Source of the DNA: Spirosoma rhododendri
Lineage (GTDB): Bacteria > Bacteroidota > Bacteroidia > Cytophagales > Spirosomataceae
DNA: 64,000 nucleotides
Reading direction: 5' to 3'
NCBI RefSeq assembly: GCF_012849055.1
Contig: NZ_CP051677.1
Location: forward strand, 2,246,501-2,310,500
The position numbers were made by a program, and so were the translations under genes. Of the stretch, positions 30,923 to 40,556 are shown one piece after another; positions within the stretch are counted from its first letter, which is position 1; every line of letters starts with the position of its first letter. The notes below the pieces were generated by a model. The model was not told where the DNA came from, did no database searches, and worked only from the letters and a program-made list of their open reading frames with translations.

Positions 30923-31037
30923 GGGAAGGATAAGTTAAGTGACTGTATGAGTTTGGGTTTCGCTGGAACGGCTCTATTTGGTAGCGTTGGGTATCAGCGA
31001 CCGACTTTCAGGTACGTGCCGGTCCGACAGGTTCAGC

Positions 31038-32594
31038 TTACCAGTATACCAGCGTCAGTGAGACGAAATAGTCCTGTTCTGACTGCTGAATGTCGAGCGT
31101 GTGCCGGCCCGGATAAATCAGCTCCAGCCGCTTGCGAACATTGTCCAGCCCGACGCCTGACTGTTCTCGTTCGGGGTCGGTCGATTCGGCCGGGCGGGGG
31201 TGGCGCGAGTTGTGAACTTTGAAATACAGCTTGGTTGCGTCCAGCGTGAGCGTGATAAAAATCCAGGAGGGGTTCCGCAAGCTGATGCCGTGCTTAAACG
31301 CGTTTTCGACGAACGGCGTCAGTAGCATGGGAGCGAGGTAGATCTCACGGTTAGGCTGCTGAATGTTCACCCGAATTTCGATGGGGTGGGTTTCGTCGAC
31401 GCGCATTCGCTGAATGTCGATGTAGTTGTGCAGGTACTCGACTTCCTTGTCGAGCGGTATACGGTCGCGATTATTTTCCTGGAGCATAAACCGCATCATA
31501 TCGCCCAGCTTCTGAATGCCGTCGGCGGTTTTTTCGCTGTTTTCCTTGAGCGCCGTTGCGTACAGACTATTCAGCGCATTGAACAGAAAGTGTGGGTTGA
31601 TCTGCGCGCGGAGGCTAGACAGTTCGGCCGACTTGGCAGATATCTGCGTTTGAAGGACTAGTTTCTCGCGGTTCAGCACCCGGCGTCCGTAGGCAATCGC
31701 AGCCGAACAAAGCACGACGATGGCGCTGAACGTAATAATCGGGTCGAGGGCGTGGTAATAAAACTGGGTGCCAGCCTCCCAGATAACGGTCGTTGCAGCA
31801 AGGACCGCCAGCAGAAAGACGCCTAGTGTGTAGGGCGAAACTGTCCTGAGATCAGCCGATTTGCTGAGTATGGTTCTGTAAATGAACGACTGGAAAAAAT
31901 GAACCTGAATGCCCAGTCCCAAAATCTGCAAAATATCGCGGAACGTACCCTGCCATAAGGTGGGAGGCAGGTGTAGATCCATCGCGAAAAACACCAGTAA
32001 GACAGTGATACCACTGATCAACAGATACCCGACGACGCGAAGAACAGGTAACGACTCCTGCTGGGTTTTGTCGGACAAGTACGCGTAGTAGCCCCGGATG
32101 ATCTCGTACGTAGCCAGCAGAATCCCCAGCCCGATGGCATCGGCCAGCACGGTTCGTTTCCGGTAGAGCGAATAAGCCTGAAGCCCGTAAATGTCTCCCG
32201 TCTCAAGTTGTTTGTACCGGACGTGCAGCTTCAGGTAGTGGTACACAAACGCACTCGACAGCAGCAGCACGATCGTCAGCCCGACGTACAGCCAGCCTGT
32301 ACGGCTCCCCATTTCTTCCGACAGACGCGGATACGCTAGGTAGTGAAATGCAGCCCAGGCACCCAGAAACAGGCCGACGCCCAGAATCAGGGGGATATTG
32401 TTGTTCAACGTGTGATCGTAATTGCCCAGATCCGGCCAATAGGTACCAGCCGAAATGCCGTTGCCACTGGCTGAAAGGCCAATCATCCCATTTAACTGAT
32501 TGACCTCGGCGATCAGTCGACGGACGACGTAAACAGTGGCCAGGCCGATCAGAAATAACGGTTCTACGTATCGTGTGCGTGAATGGTCCTGCAT
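31038..32594 (-). CDS. LytS/YehU-type sensor histidine kinase
   Basis: The product is 518 residues from the ATG at 32594. The frame continues upstream to 32699, but a TAGCTTTG -7 box at 32616-32623 lies between, which supports 32594. The N-terminal ~300 residues hold about eight membrane segments with a soluble loop (e.g. NIPLILGVGLFLGAWAAFHY). A short coiled stretch leads to the His_kinase domain with the phospho-acceptor in QINPHFLFNALNSLY. The ATPase part has the N-box LLTPFVENAFKHG and SGVGLDNVRKRL. The cognate regulator is the LytTR protein downstream. The small exported gene sits between them. Confidence 0.93.
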   Translation of the reverse strand: MQDHSRTRYVEPLFLIGLATVYVVRRLIAEVNQLNGMIGLSASGNGISAGTYWPDLGNYDHTLNNNIPLILGVGLFLGAWAAFHYLAYPRLSEEMGSRTGWLYVGLTIVLLLSSAFVYHYLKLHVRYKQLETGDIYGLQAYSLYRKRTVLADAIGLGILLATYEIIRGYYAYLSDKTQQESLPVLRVVGYLLISGITVLLVFFAMDLHLPPTLWQGTFRDILQILGLGIQVHFFQSFIYRTILSKSADLRTVSPYTLGVFLLAVLAATTVIWEAGTQFYYHALDPIITFSAIVVLCSAAIAYGRRVLNREKLVLQTQISAKSAELSSLRAQINPHFLFNALNSLYATALKENSEKTADGIQKLGDMMRFMLQENNRDRIPLDKEVEYLHNYIDIQRMRVDETHPIEIRVNIQQPNREIYLAPMLLTPFVENAFKHGISLRNPSWIFITLTLDATKLYFKVHNSRHPRPAESTDPEREQSGVGLDNVRKRLELIYPGRHTLDIQQSEQDYFVSLTLVYW

Positions 32595-32615
32595 GGCTGT
32601 TGCTCGATTTTTGAT

Positions 32616-32623
32616 CAAAGCTA
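32616..32623 (-). promoter_or_regulatory. -7 box of the sensor kinase gene
   Basis: The minus strand reads TAGCTTTG, matching TAnnTTTG, about 22 nt before the ATG at 32594. No good -33 TTG is seen at the expected distance. Confidence 0.4.
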
Positions 32624-32711
32624 GAGTGGGGCCATGCACTCGTGGGGAAAATGGGTTGAACCGGTCGAAAAATGGGACGAATGCGGATGGTAGCCGCAAA
32701 ATCTTGCCGTT

Positions 32712-35135
32712 CTACTCAGAACGCAGCGACTTCACCGGGTTGACCAGTGCCGCCCGGATGCTTTGAAAGCTGACCGTCAACAGGGCAATGCTTACGGCCA
32801 GCAAACCCGCCAGCACAAATACCCACCACGAGATGTCGATGCGATACGCGAAGTTCGAAAGCCAGCGGTTCATGGCGTAGTAGGCGACCGGACTGGCAAT
32901 GACGATGGCAATCAGTACCAGTTTGACAAAATCTCTGGAAAGCAGGGTGATGATACTGACTACGCTGGCCCCCAGTACCTTGCGAACGCCGATTTCTTTG
33001 GTGCGCTGCTCGGCCGTGAAGGCCGCCAGCCCAAACAGACCCAGGCAGGCGACGAAGATGGTTAGTCCGGCGAAAATGCCCAGAATCCGGCCGGTTTTCT
33101 GCTCAGCCAGGTACGTTTCGTTGTATCGCCGGTCGAGGAAGGAATACGTAAAGGGAGTATCCGTAGCCAGGTTTTCCCATTCGGTTTTCAGCGATGCCAG
33201 TAACCCGGCCACATCGTCGGTTTTTACCTTAACGATCAGTGTTCCCTGGTCAGGCGTGAGCGCCATCACCAGCGGGGCGATCGCTTCGTGCAACGACCGG
33301 AAATGAAAATCCTTTACCACGCCAATGACCGTGTACGTTTTCTGCGTATCATCACTCTCCGTGTGTCCGATGGTCTTGCCGATAGCGTTGCCGTCCCATC
33401 CCAGAATCCGGGCGGCTGTCTCGTTCAGAATCACACCCGATGAATCGGTACCGTAGGCTTTTGAGAAATTGCGACCAGCCGCTAGCTGCATACCCAGCGT
33501 CGGGATGTACGCATAATCGACATCGTATCGGATTGCCTTTATCAACTGAGTTGGGTTGCTGCCCGGGTGCATCAGGTAATTGTTAGTGTTGCTCGGCCCC
33601 GCTGGCAGATACCCCGACATACTGGCGTTGGCTACGCGAGGGTCCCGCAAAATCTGGTCGCGGAAAACCGTTGCTTTCTGGCCCAGTTGCCACGCATCGG
33701 GCAGGACCAGCACCTGCTCTTTGGTGTAGCCAAGCTTCTTGTGCTGGATGTAATTCAACTGCTGGTAAACAACAGTGGTACCGATAGTCAGGATGATGGA
33801 AATGAAAAACTGAACCACCACCAGACCGCTACGTAACCCAAGGCTACCCTGGTTACCGGCACGCTGGCCCCCATTCAGCACGGTAATCGGTTTGAACGAC
33901 GACAGGAAAAAAGCAGGATAGCTACCCGCCAGAACCCCCACCAGCAATCCCAGCAACAGCAGCATTGGTAGCAGCCAGCCTGCGTCACCGATCTGTAACG
34001 CCAGCGTTTTGCCCGCCAGCTCGTTAAAAAGCGGTAACACCAGCCATACGATACCCACCGCCAGCACCAGCGCAACCATCGTGAGCAGCAGCGATTCGAT
34101 CAGAAACTGATTTGTCAGACTTTGCCGGGCCGACCCCATTACTTTGCGTACGCCTACTTCCCTGGCTCGTTTCGACGCGCCCGCCGTACTCAGATTCATG
34201 AAGTTGATACAGGCAATCAGCAGCATAAATAGGGCGATAGCCCCGAAGATGTAGACGTACTGACTATCGCCGTTCGCTTCCAGCTCGCTCGTCAGGTTCG
34301 AGTGCAGATGGATGTCGGTCAGGGGTTGTAGCCGCAGACTTAGCCGGTTTCCTTTCTGGCTGAACTGCGCCATGCTCATACCGAACGCCTGCTGCACCTG
34401 CGGCCCCATGTAGGTGCTGACCGTCTGCGGCAGTTTGGCTTCCAGTTGCTTCGGGTCGTAGCCCTTCGCCAGTACCAGATAGGTGTAAAAGTTCGACGTC
34501 ATCCACGAGGTCGAATTGGCTTCCGCAACGCCCGCCATCGACAGAAACAGGTCGAAATGGAAATGCGCGTTGGTGGGCACTTTCTCGATGACGCCCGTAA
34601 TCCGGACGAGTGTGTTCCAGCTTTTAATCGTCAGCAACCGCCCGACCGGGTTTGCATTACCAAAATACTTCCTGGCCAAATCTGCTGAAATTACGGCCGT
34701 GTTGGGCTGACTCAGGACGGTTTTGGCATCGCCCTGAACAAGCGGGAGCGAGAATACCTGAAAGAAATTAGTGTCGACGTAGGCCAGTTGGTCGTCCCGA
34801 AAGGTCTTGGTACCAACCGTGATGGCGGGTGCGCCGGCGGTCCGGATGCGAGTAGCGGCTTCTACTTCCGGGTAGTCTTTTTTGAGTGTCTGCGCTACGG
34901 GTGGCATCACGCTGGCTTCGTTGATCTCCCCACCATTCATCACCGCCCGAAATACGACCCGTACCATCCGGTCGGCGTTGGCGTTGAAGCGGTCGTAGCT
35001 CAATTCATCGAGCAGATACAGACCGATGAGCAGACAGGTAGCCAGCCCGAATGCCAGCCCGACTATGTTGATGGCCGAAAACGCTTTGTTGCGGATCAGA
35101 TTTCGCCAGGCGACTTTGAGGTAGTTTCGAAACAT
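32712..35135 (-). CDS. ABC transporter permease, FtsX/MacB type (paralog D)
   Basis: The 807-residue product starts MFRNYLKVAWRNLIRNKAFS. The first TM is at ~20-42, followed by MacB_PCD. The first FtsX domain has KRAREVGVRKVMGSARQSL (~310), and the second half starts at ~430 (LRSGLVVVQFFISIILTIGT). The last FtsX domain has TKEIGVRKVLGASVVSIITL and ends NPVKSLRSE. It is the gene just upstream of the LytS-type kinase. Its own upstream region carries the tandem palindromes and a TGG element (35171-35275), so I infer activator-dependent expression. No ATPase is fused; it presumably pairs with a shared MacB/LolD-type ATPase. Confidence 0.95.
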   Translation of the reverse strand: MFRNYLKVAWRNLIRNKAFSAINIVGLAFGLATCLLIGLYLLDELSYDRFNANADRMVRVVFRAVMNGGEINEASVMPPVAQTLKKDYPEVEAATRIRTAGAPAITVGTKTFRDDQLAYVDTNFFQVFSLPLVQGDAKTVLSQPNTAVISADLARKYFGNANPVGRLLTIKSWNTLVRITGVIEKVPTNAHFHFDLFLSMAGVAEANSTSWMTSNFYTYLVLAKGYDPKQLEAKLPQTVSTYMGPQVQQAFGMSMAQFSQKGNRLSLRLQPLTDIHLHSNLTSELEANGDSQYVYIFGAIALFMLLIACINFMNLSTAGASKRAREVGVRKVMGSARQSLTNQFLIESLLLTMVALVLAVGIVWLVLPLFNELAGKTLALQIGDAGWLLPMLLLLGLLVGVLAGSYPAFFLSSFKPITVLNGGQRAGNQGSLGLRSGLVVVQFFISIILTIGTTVVYQQLNYIQHKKLGYTKEQVLVLPDAWQLGQKATVFRDQILRDPRVANASMSGYLPAGPSNTNNYLMHPGSNPTQLIKAIRYDVDYAYIPTLGMQLAAGRNFSKAYGTDSSGVILNETAARILGWDGNAIGKTIGHTESDDTQKTYTVIGVVKDFHFRSLHEAIAPLVMALTPDQGTLIVKVKTDDVAGLLASLKTEWENLATDTPFTYSFLDRRYNETYLAEQKTGRILGIFAGLTIFVACLGLFGLAAFTAEQRTKEIGVRKVLGASVVSIITLLSRDFVKLVLIAIVIASPVAYYAMNRWLSNFAYRIDISWWVFVLAGLLAVSIALLTVSFQSIRAALVNPVKSLRSE

Positions 35136-35170
35136 AGCCGTTGGGATAGTAGAAAGCTGACCAACGGAAA

Positions 35171-35186
35171 GTCAACTACTATGCCA
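35171..35186 (-). promoter_or_regulatory. Putative sigma-54 -24/-12 promoter of paralog D
   Basis: The minus strand reads TGGCATAGTAGTTGAC. TGGCA-N6-TTG fits the sigma-54 pattern TGGCAC-N5-TTGC except for A in place of the final C. Initiation would fall about 25 nt before the ATG. Confidence 0.5.
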
Positions 35187-35238
35187 CCACCGTAAAACGG
35201 CCATTTCTGCTCCCTGACGGCGTTTTTATCAAAAAATA

Positions 35239-35275
35239 TGTCCGATAGTGGACAGATTTTGTCCAGTAATGAACA
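35239..35275. promoter_or_regulatory. Tandem TGTCCG palindromes (putative enhancer) upstream of paralog D
   Basis: Site a (35239-35254) reads TGTCCG-ATAG-TGGACA. Site b (35260-35275) reads TGTCCA-GTAA-TGAACA. The centres are 21 bp apart and roughly 100 bp upstream of the inferred start of transcription, typical for NtrC-family enhancers. Confidence 0.65.
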
Positions 35276-35353
35276 GGCCACAGCGCAAAAAATCCGGGAC
35301 GATGTAGCTGGTACATCGCCTCGGATTTGTGAGCTGATTTAGTCAGGGGAAAA

Positions 35354-36544
35354 TCAGTTCGGAATCAGGCCGTGCGGGTCGATCACAAACTTCTTGGCCG
35401 CGCCCTTGTCGAAATCCTTATAGCCGCGTGGTGCATCGCCGAGGCTGATAACCTCGACGTTGACCGCTTTGGCAATCTGTACTTTGTCGTACAGAATGGC
35501 GTTCATCAGCTGCCGGTGGTACTTCATCACGGGGCACTGACCGGTGTAGAACGAGTGCGACTTTGCCCAGCCCAGCCCGATTCGGATGTTGAGGTTGCCT
35601 TCTTTGGCGGCTTCCGTCGACGCGCCGGGGTCGCCCGTCACGTAGAGACCGGGAATACCGATGGCACCACCCGCCCGCGTGATGGTCATGGCTGCGTTCA
35701 GTACCGTAGCGGGCTGTTCAGTACCGGAATCATGACCGTGGCCGCGCGCTTCGAACCCTACGCAATCGACGGCACAGTCGACCTCGGGAACGCCCACGAT
35801 TTCAGCAATCTGGTCGGCCAGCGGGGTTTCTTTCCGCAGGTCGATGACTTCACAGCCGAAGGATTTGGCCTGTTCCAGCCGCTCCGGGATCATATCGCCC
35901 ACCATCACCACGGCCGCGCCGAGCAGGTGACACGATACCGCGCAGGCCAGCCCCACCGGACCGGCACCCGCAACGTACACAATCGATCCCGGTCCCACGC
36001 CCGCCATCACGGCCCCGTGGTAGCCCGTCGGGAAAATGTCGGAGAGGAGCGTCAGGTCGCGGATTTTGGCCATCGCCTGGTCTTTATCGGGAAACTTGAG
36101 CAGGTTGAAATCGGCGTAAGGTACCATTACGTATTCGGCCTGTCCGCCAACCCAGCCGCCCATGTCGACGTAGCCGTAAGCCGCGCCCGCCCGGCCGGGG
36201 TTTACGTTCAGGCAGATACCCGTTTGACCAGCTTTGCAGTTGCGGCACCGACCACAGGCGATGTTAAACGGTACCGAAACCAGATCGCCCTCTTTGATAA
36301 ACTCCACGTCGCGCCCGGCTTCAATCACCAGCCCCGTAATTTCGTGGCCCAGCACCAGCCCGGCGGGGGCCGTTGTCCGACCCCGGACCATGTGCTGATC
36401 GCTACCGCAGATATTCGTCGACACGATTTGCAGAATAACCCCGTGGTGGCACTGCCGGTCGCCGAGGGCCAGCTTGGGGTATTCTATTTTCTGTACCTCG
36501 ACCACGCCGGGTTCGATGTACGCAACGCCATGATTCTGACACAT
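35354..36544 (-). CDS. fdhA: Zinc-dependent, glutathione-independent formaldehyde dehydrogenase (FdhA type)
   Basis: The 396-residue product is a medium-chain zinc alcohol dehydrogenase. Catalytic zinc ligands are read as Cys46 (STNICGSDQH) and His67 (LGHEITG). The structural zinc Cys set is Cys97, Cys100, Cys103, Cys111 (ACGRCRNCKAGQTGIC). The NAD-binding motif is VAGAGPVGLAC. The N-terminus (GVAYIEPGVVEVQKIEYPKL) and the tail fit Pseudomonas-type FdhA, which oxidises formaldehyde to formate with NAD. It is downstream of the GlcG-like gene (62 bp) and that pair is divergent from an AraC regulator that could control them. Confidence 0.92.
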   Translation of the reverse strand: MCQNHGVAYIEPGVVEVQKIEYPKLALGDRQCHHGVILQIVSTNICGSDQHMVRGRTTAPAGLVLGHEITGLVIEAGRDVEFIKEGDLVSVPFNIACGRCRNCKAGQTGICLNVNPGRAGAAYGYVDMGGWVGGQAEYVMVPYADFNLLKFPDKDQAMAKIRDLTLLSDIFPTGYHGAVMAGVGPGSIVYVAGAGPVGLACAVSCHLLGAAVVMVGDMIPERLEQAKSFGCEVIDLRKETPLADQIAEIVGVPEVDCAVDCVGFEARGHGHDSGTEQPATVLNAAMTITRAGGAIGIPGLYVTGDPGASTEAAKEGNLNIRIGLGWAKSHSFYTGQCPVMKYHRQLMNAILYDKVQIAKAVNVEVISLGDAPRGYKDFDKGAAKKFVIDPHGLIPN

Positions 36545-36572
36545 AAGATGGTTGGGGTTTTGGAAATAGTTA

Positions 36573-36593
36573 CCCCTCCTTGGCGGGGAGGGG
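36573..36593. repeat. Short palindrome between glcG-like gene and fdhA
   Basis: A perfect 7-bp stem, CCCCTCC / GGAGGGG, has a 7-nt loop. I recall this CCCCTCCTTGGCGGGGAGGGG sequence as a common dispersed intergenic palindrome in Cytophagales. It has no T run on the minus strand, so it is a poor terminator. Confidence 0.5.
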
Positions 36594-36606
36594 CCGCGGC
36601 TTTTAA

Positions 36607-37008
36607 TTAAGCAAGTGCATCGACACCGGCCTGGGCTACGATGTGGTCGTTTTCGACCGTGCTGCCCGATACACCAATAGCCCCGATAACGGTGCCGCTG
36701 GCGTCGGTGATAGGAAGGCCACCCGGAAACGTAATGAGTCCGCCGTTGGAGTGCTCGATGTTATAGAGCGGGCCGCCCGGCTGCGTGAGCTTCCCGATTT
36801 CGCCGGTAGGCGCATCGAAATAGCGGGCCGTGCGGGCTTTTTTCTGGGCAATGTCGAGCGAGCCGAGCCACGCGCCGTCCATACGGGCGAAGGCAACGAG
36901 GTTGGCTCCAGCGTCGACGATAGCGATGTTCATCAGCGTATTGATTTCGGCGGATTTGGCTTTAGCGGCCTGCACGGCTTTCTCAGCCTGTTCGAGGGTG
37001 ATACCCAT
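36607..37008 (-). CDS. GlcG/HbpS-like (DUF336) heme-binding protein
   Basis: The product is 133 residues from the ATG at 37008 ([20 protein letters not shown]). The frame is open to 37170, but the extra part is not family-like and overlaps the divergent regulator's upstream region. Family marks are [35 protein letters not shown] and [20 protein letters not shown]. The family is linked to glycolate or haem-related processes, and its biochemical role is uncertain. Such genes often sit beside aldehyde/alcohol dehydrogenases. It is transcribed ahead of fdhA and divergent from the AraC regulator. Confidence 0.9.
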   Translation of the reverse strand: MGITLEQAEKAVQAAKAKSAEINTLMNIAIVDAGANLVAFARMDGAWLGSLDIAQKKARTARYFDAPTGEIGKLTQPGGPLYNIEHSNGGLITFPGGLPITDASGTVIGAIGVSGSTVENDHIVAQAGVDALA

Positions 37009-37182
37009 AACGGTTTCGGGGTTTTGGTGAAACAACGCCAGTGCACAATGGCGCGTGTTCAGCAAAACTAGCCAGCCAGCCCCGACAGAATTTGCACTAT
37101 AGTGCCAAAAAACAGTACAATTGTCTACTGTTATGAATTGATAATCTGGCAATTCGCTCCCGTGTTTCACCGTTACTCAGCT

Positions 37183-38118
37183 ATGCACAACCCCAACGCT
37201 CTGCCCGCGAAATTTCCTCTGTCACCCATCAACCTGTCGGACGCCACGACCCTGACCTCGCTGGTCGAAAACCGGCGGGTGTATAGCCTGAATCAGTGCG
37301 AGCTAAACATCTTCGAAACCTACCAGCCCTGCTCCGACGTGGTGCTGTCGTACGACGGGCTGGTGATTACCAGTATGTTGCGGGGGCGGAAAGTGATGTA
37401 CCTCTCGGAGCAGCCGGGGTTCAGCTTTTTGCCGGGCGAAACCGTGATTCTGCCCGAAGGCGTGTCGATGAAAGTTGATTTTCCCGAAGCCAGCGATAAG
37501 CATCCCGTGCAGTGCGCGACTATCGCGCTCAACTGGGAGGTGGTGCAGCAGACGCTGAATTTTCTGAACGAGCAGTACCCGCGTACCGGCGGGGCAGGAG
37601 AGTGGAAGCTAAATTTCAGCCAATACCATTTCTACAACAACCGCGAACTGGCCAGCGTCATCAGCAAGCTCATCAGCATCAGCATGGAAGACGACCCCGC
37701 CAAAGACGCCCTCGCCGACCTAACGCTGAAATCGTTGCTCATCCGGGTGATTCAGACGCAGAACATGGCCGTCGTTCACGAAGAACCCATGACCGACAAC
37801 CGGCTAGCGGTCGTCGTCGATTACATCCGCGAACACCTGACGGAGAAAATCGGCGTGGAGGAACTGTGCCGGAAAGCGTGCATGAGCAAGTCGAATTTCT
37901 TCCGCGCCTTTCGCGACACCTTTGGCCTGTCGCCGGTCGAGTTTATCATCCGAGAGCGCATCGGCCTCGCCCGGAGACTGCTCACTAACCCCACCCTGAC
38001 GGTTTCGGACGTAAGCGAACAGGCGGGCTTTGCCAACCCGTACTATTTCTCGCGTCTGTTTAAAACCTTGGAAGGCATCACGCCCAAGTCGTACCGGCAG
38101 CAGATTATTGGTGCGTGA
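37183..38118 (+). CDS. AraC-family regulator divergent from the fdhA module
   Basis: The product is 311 residues from the ATG at 37183 (MHNPNALPAKF). The N-terminal ~180 residues match the AraC N-terminal sensing domain (LVENRRVYSLNQCELNIFET, FLPGETVILPEGVSMKVDFP). The C-terminal ~100 residues hold the double helix-turn-helix (EKIGVEELCRKACMSKSNFF, then ARRLLTNPTLTVSDVSEQ and FANPYYFSRLFKTLEG). Its divergent position suggests control of the GlcG-like and fdhA genes. The stop is one base from the stop of the convergent permease E gene, so no terminator fits between. Confidence 0.93.
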   Translation: MHNPNALPAKFPLSPINLSDATTLTSLVENRRVYSLNQCELNIFETYQPCSDVVLSYDGLVITSMLRGRKVMYLSEQPGFSFLPGETVILPEGVSMKVDFPEASDKHPVQCATIALNWEVVQQTLNFLNEQYPRTGGAGEWKLNFSQYHFYNNRELASVISKLISISMEDDPAKDALADLTLKSLLIRVIQTQNMAVVHEEPMTDNRLAVVVDYIREHLTEKIGVEELCRKACMSKSNFFRAFRDTFGLSPVEFIIRERIGLARRLLTNPTLTVSDVSEQAGFANPYYFSRLFKTLEGITPKSYRQQIIGA

Positions 38119-38119
38119 T

Positions 38120-40543
38120 TTACTCGCTCCGCAAACTCTTCACCGGATTCATCAGCGCGGCTTTGATACTCTGGAACGAGACTGTCAGCAGGGTGATAAT
38201 TAGTGTACCTAATGTTGCTCCCGCAAAAATCCACCACGACAGGTCGGTGCGGTAGTTGTAGCCGTTCAGCCAGTCGTTCAGGTAGTAGTAGGCGACGGGC
38301 ATCGCGATCAGGCTGGCGACAGTTACCAGTATTATGAAATCTCGCGAGAGTAGTGCCCATAGGCTCAGTACGCTAGCACCGAGCACTTTCCGTACACCGA
38401 TTTCTTTGGTGCGCTGCTCGGCGGTGAATGATGCCAGACCGAACAAACCCAGGCAGGAGATGAAAATGGCTAGTAGCGCAAAGCCACCTGCCAGCGTGCC
38501 GATCCGCTCTTCCGATGCAAACTTTTTGCCGAACTCCTGATCGGCGAACTGATACCCGAACGGGGCCGATGGTACGTATTTCTTGAACGTAGCCTCGATA
38601 ACAGCCATCGACTCGCTCACGCTTCTGGCTGGATTAAGCTTAATCATAATCCAGTTTGCGTTTTCGTAATCCATGAAATAAATCGCCTGCTTCACCGGTT
38701 CATAGGGCGATTCAGCCAGTACGTCTTTGATTACACCCACAATGGTAAAATCCTTGATTTTGGGGTCGAAACGGCCACCCCATTTGACGGCCGTACCAAT
38801 CGGGTGCTTGAGCCCCATGAATTTTACGGCTGCTTCGTTAACGATGATCGCTGATGAATCGGTGGTGAACGCTCGCGAAAAATCACGGCCTTCCTTGAAC
38901 TGCCAGCCCACCGTTTTGCCGAAATCATGCGTGACAAAAATTTTTGAAAAATCCGGGTCGAGGGCGGGGTCTTTGCCCGGCCAGCTAAAGTCACTATCGT
39001 TCGACCAGACACCCGTCATCGGACTTGACGATTCGGCTATTTCCTGAATGGCTCCCGTCTTGGTCAGTTCCGTTTTCAGCAGCTCGTATTTGCCGTAAAA
39101 GGCTGGCGACATCATCTCCATCATGACTACGCCGTTGCTGTCGTAGCCGAGCGGCCGATTTTTGGTGTGCTGAATCTGCCGGTACACGATGATGGTACCG
39201 ATAATCAGCGTCAGCGAAACCGTAAACTGAACCACGACCAGCACTTTGCGCGGAGCAGCCGCCAGTCCACCTACGCGCGACCGCAGAGCGGAACCGCTTC
39301 CCTTCAATACCTTGATGGGCTGAAACGACGACAGGTAAAAAGCGGGATAGCTACCCGCCAATAGCCCGGTGACACCCACGAAGCCCAGGCTGACCAGCCA
39401 GAACGGGGCTTCCGACCAGGGGAATGTAATGCGTTTGTCGGCCACCGTATTGAACCAGGGTAGCAGGACCAGAATCAGCAGAATGGTACCACCAAACGCC
39501 AGCACGACGACCAGAATCGACTCGCTGAAAAACTGATTTACTAACTGACTCCGTAATGACCCAACCGCTTTGCGGATGCCGACTTCTTTGGCGCGCTTTT
39601 CAGACCGGGCCGTGCTCAGGTTCATGAAGTTGATACACGCCAGCAGCAACACGAAAATACCCACCAATCCAAACAGCCGGACGTACTGAATATAGCCGCC
39701 CGTCTGCACGCCCTCGTCCCAGTTTGAGTACAGCCGCCAGTCGCTCATCGGGTGCAGAAACAGCGTCGAGTTGAATTTCCGGTCGGCGGCTGGTACGTTG
39801 ACCATCTTGGCGTTCTTGATGCGCGCACTCGCCGTCGGCATATCGATGTTGTCGGCAAGCTGAACAAACAACAGGAATGAGTTATTACCCCATTCCTGGT
39901 TGTCTATTGATCGTTTCACCCAGGGGCTAATCGACACAAACAGGTCCCAGGGGGCGATGTAGGTGAGGTTCCGAAACTCCGTGCTGAAGGGCAGGTCTTC
40001 GTAAACACCCGTCACTTTCACATCAGCTCTCCCTTCAATGTTGATGAGTTTGCCCATCGGATCGGTATCGCCGAAAAGCGCCCGCGCCGTCGACGCCGAC
40101 AGCAGGATGGAATTCATTTCCCGTAGGCCCTGCCGGGTGCCTTTCAGCATACGCAGCGACAGGATTTCGGGCATATCAGGACCCATATAGTTGCCCGACC
40201 GTGTGAGCTTCTTCTCACCATACGACAGAATCCGGTCACCCTCCCCGCTAGCCATGGCCACGCGTTTGAAACTAGTGGCGTATTTGGTGCGTAACTCGGC
40301 ACCCAATATGGCCGGGATGGATTCCTGCGTGCCAATATGCCCGTTGGAGGTCTGATGCTGCATAACCCGGGCAATCTGGTCGTAATGGTCAAACGACTTG
40401 TTGAACGACAGTTCGTCCCAGCCCCACAGACCAATCAGTATAGCCACCGCCATCCCGACGGATAAGCCGCCGATGTTGATGAACGAATAGACGCGGTTCT
40501 TGGCCAGGTTCCGCCAGGCGATTTTGAGATAGTTGCGAAGCAT
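38120..40543 (-). CDS. ABC transporter permease, FtsX/MacB type (paralog E)
   Basis: The 807-residue product starts MLRNYLKIAWRNLAKNRVYS. It has the same double plan: TM ~20-42, MacB_PCD, first FtsX domain with EKRAKEVGIRKAVGSLRSQL (~315), second half from ~435 (RKVLVVVQFTVSLTLIIGTI), and final FtsX domain with TKEIGVRKVLGASVLSLWAL. It ends NPVKSLRSE. Its start is 13 bp after the stop of paralog F, so F and E form an operon. The first periplasmic domain differs from paralogs A-D, suggesting divergence in partner or substrate (inference). Confidence 0.95.
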   Translation of the reverse strand: MLRNYLKIAWRNLAKNRVYSFINIGGLSVGMAVAILIGLWGWDELSFNKSFDHYDQIARVMQHQTSNGHIGTQESIPAILGAELRTKYATSFKRVAMASGEGDRILSYGEKKLTRSGNYMGPDMPEILSLRMLKGTRQGLREMNSILLSASTARALFGDTDPMGKLINIEGRADVKVTGVYEDLPFSTEFRNLTYIAPWDLFVSISPWVKRSIDNQEWGNNSFLLFVQLADNIDMPTASARIKNAKMVNVPAADRKFNSTLFLHPMSDWRLYSNWDEGVQTGGYIQYVRLFGLVGIFVLLLACINFMNLSTARSEKRAKEVGIRKAVGSLRSQLVNQFFSESILVVVLAFGGTILLILVLLPWFNTVADKRITFPWSEAPFWLVSLGFVGVTGLLAGSYPAFYLSSFQPIKVLKGSGSALRSRVGGLAAAPRKVLVVVQFTVSLTLIIGTIIVYRQIQHTKNRPLGYDSNGVVMMEMMSPAFYGKYELLKTELTKTGAIQEIAESSSPMTGVWSNDSDFSWPGKDPALDPDFSKIFVTHDFGKTVGWQFKEGRDFSRAFTTDSSAIIVNEAAVKFMGLKHPIGTAVKWGGRFDPKIKDFTIVGVIKDVLAESPYEPVKQAIYFMDYENANWIMIKLNPARSVSESMAVIEATFKKYVPSAPFGYQFADQEFGKKFASEERIGTLAGGFALLAIFISCLGLFGLASFTAEQRTKEIGVRKVLGASVLSLWALLSRDFIILVTVASLIAMPVAYYYLNDWLNGYNYRTDLSWWIFAGATLGTLIITLLTVSFQSIKAALMNPVKSLRSE

Positions 40544-40556
40544 GATGGTGGTGGAT

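Noticed and set aside
35372..36610. A 412-codon open frame on the plus strand
   Set aside because: It is antisense to fdhA, whose zinc and NAD motifs are all present.
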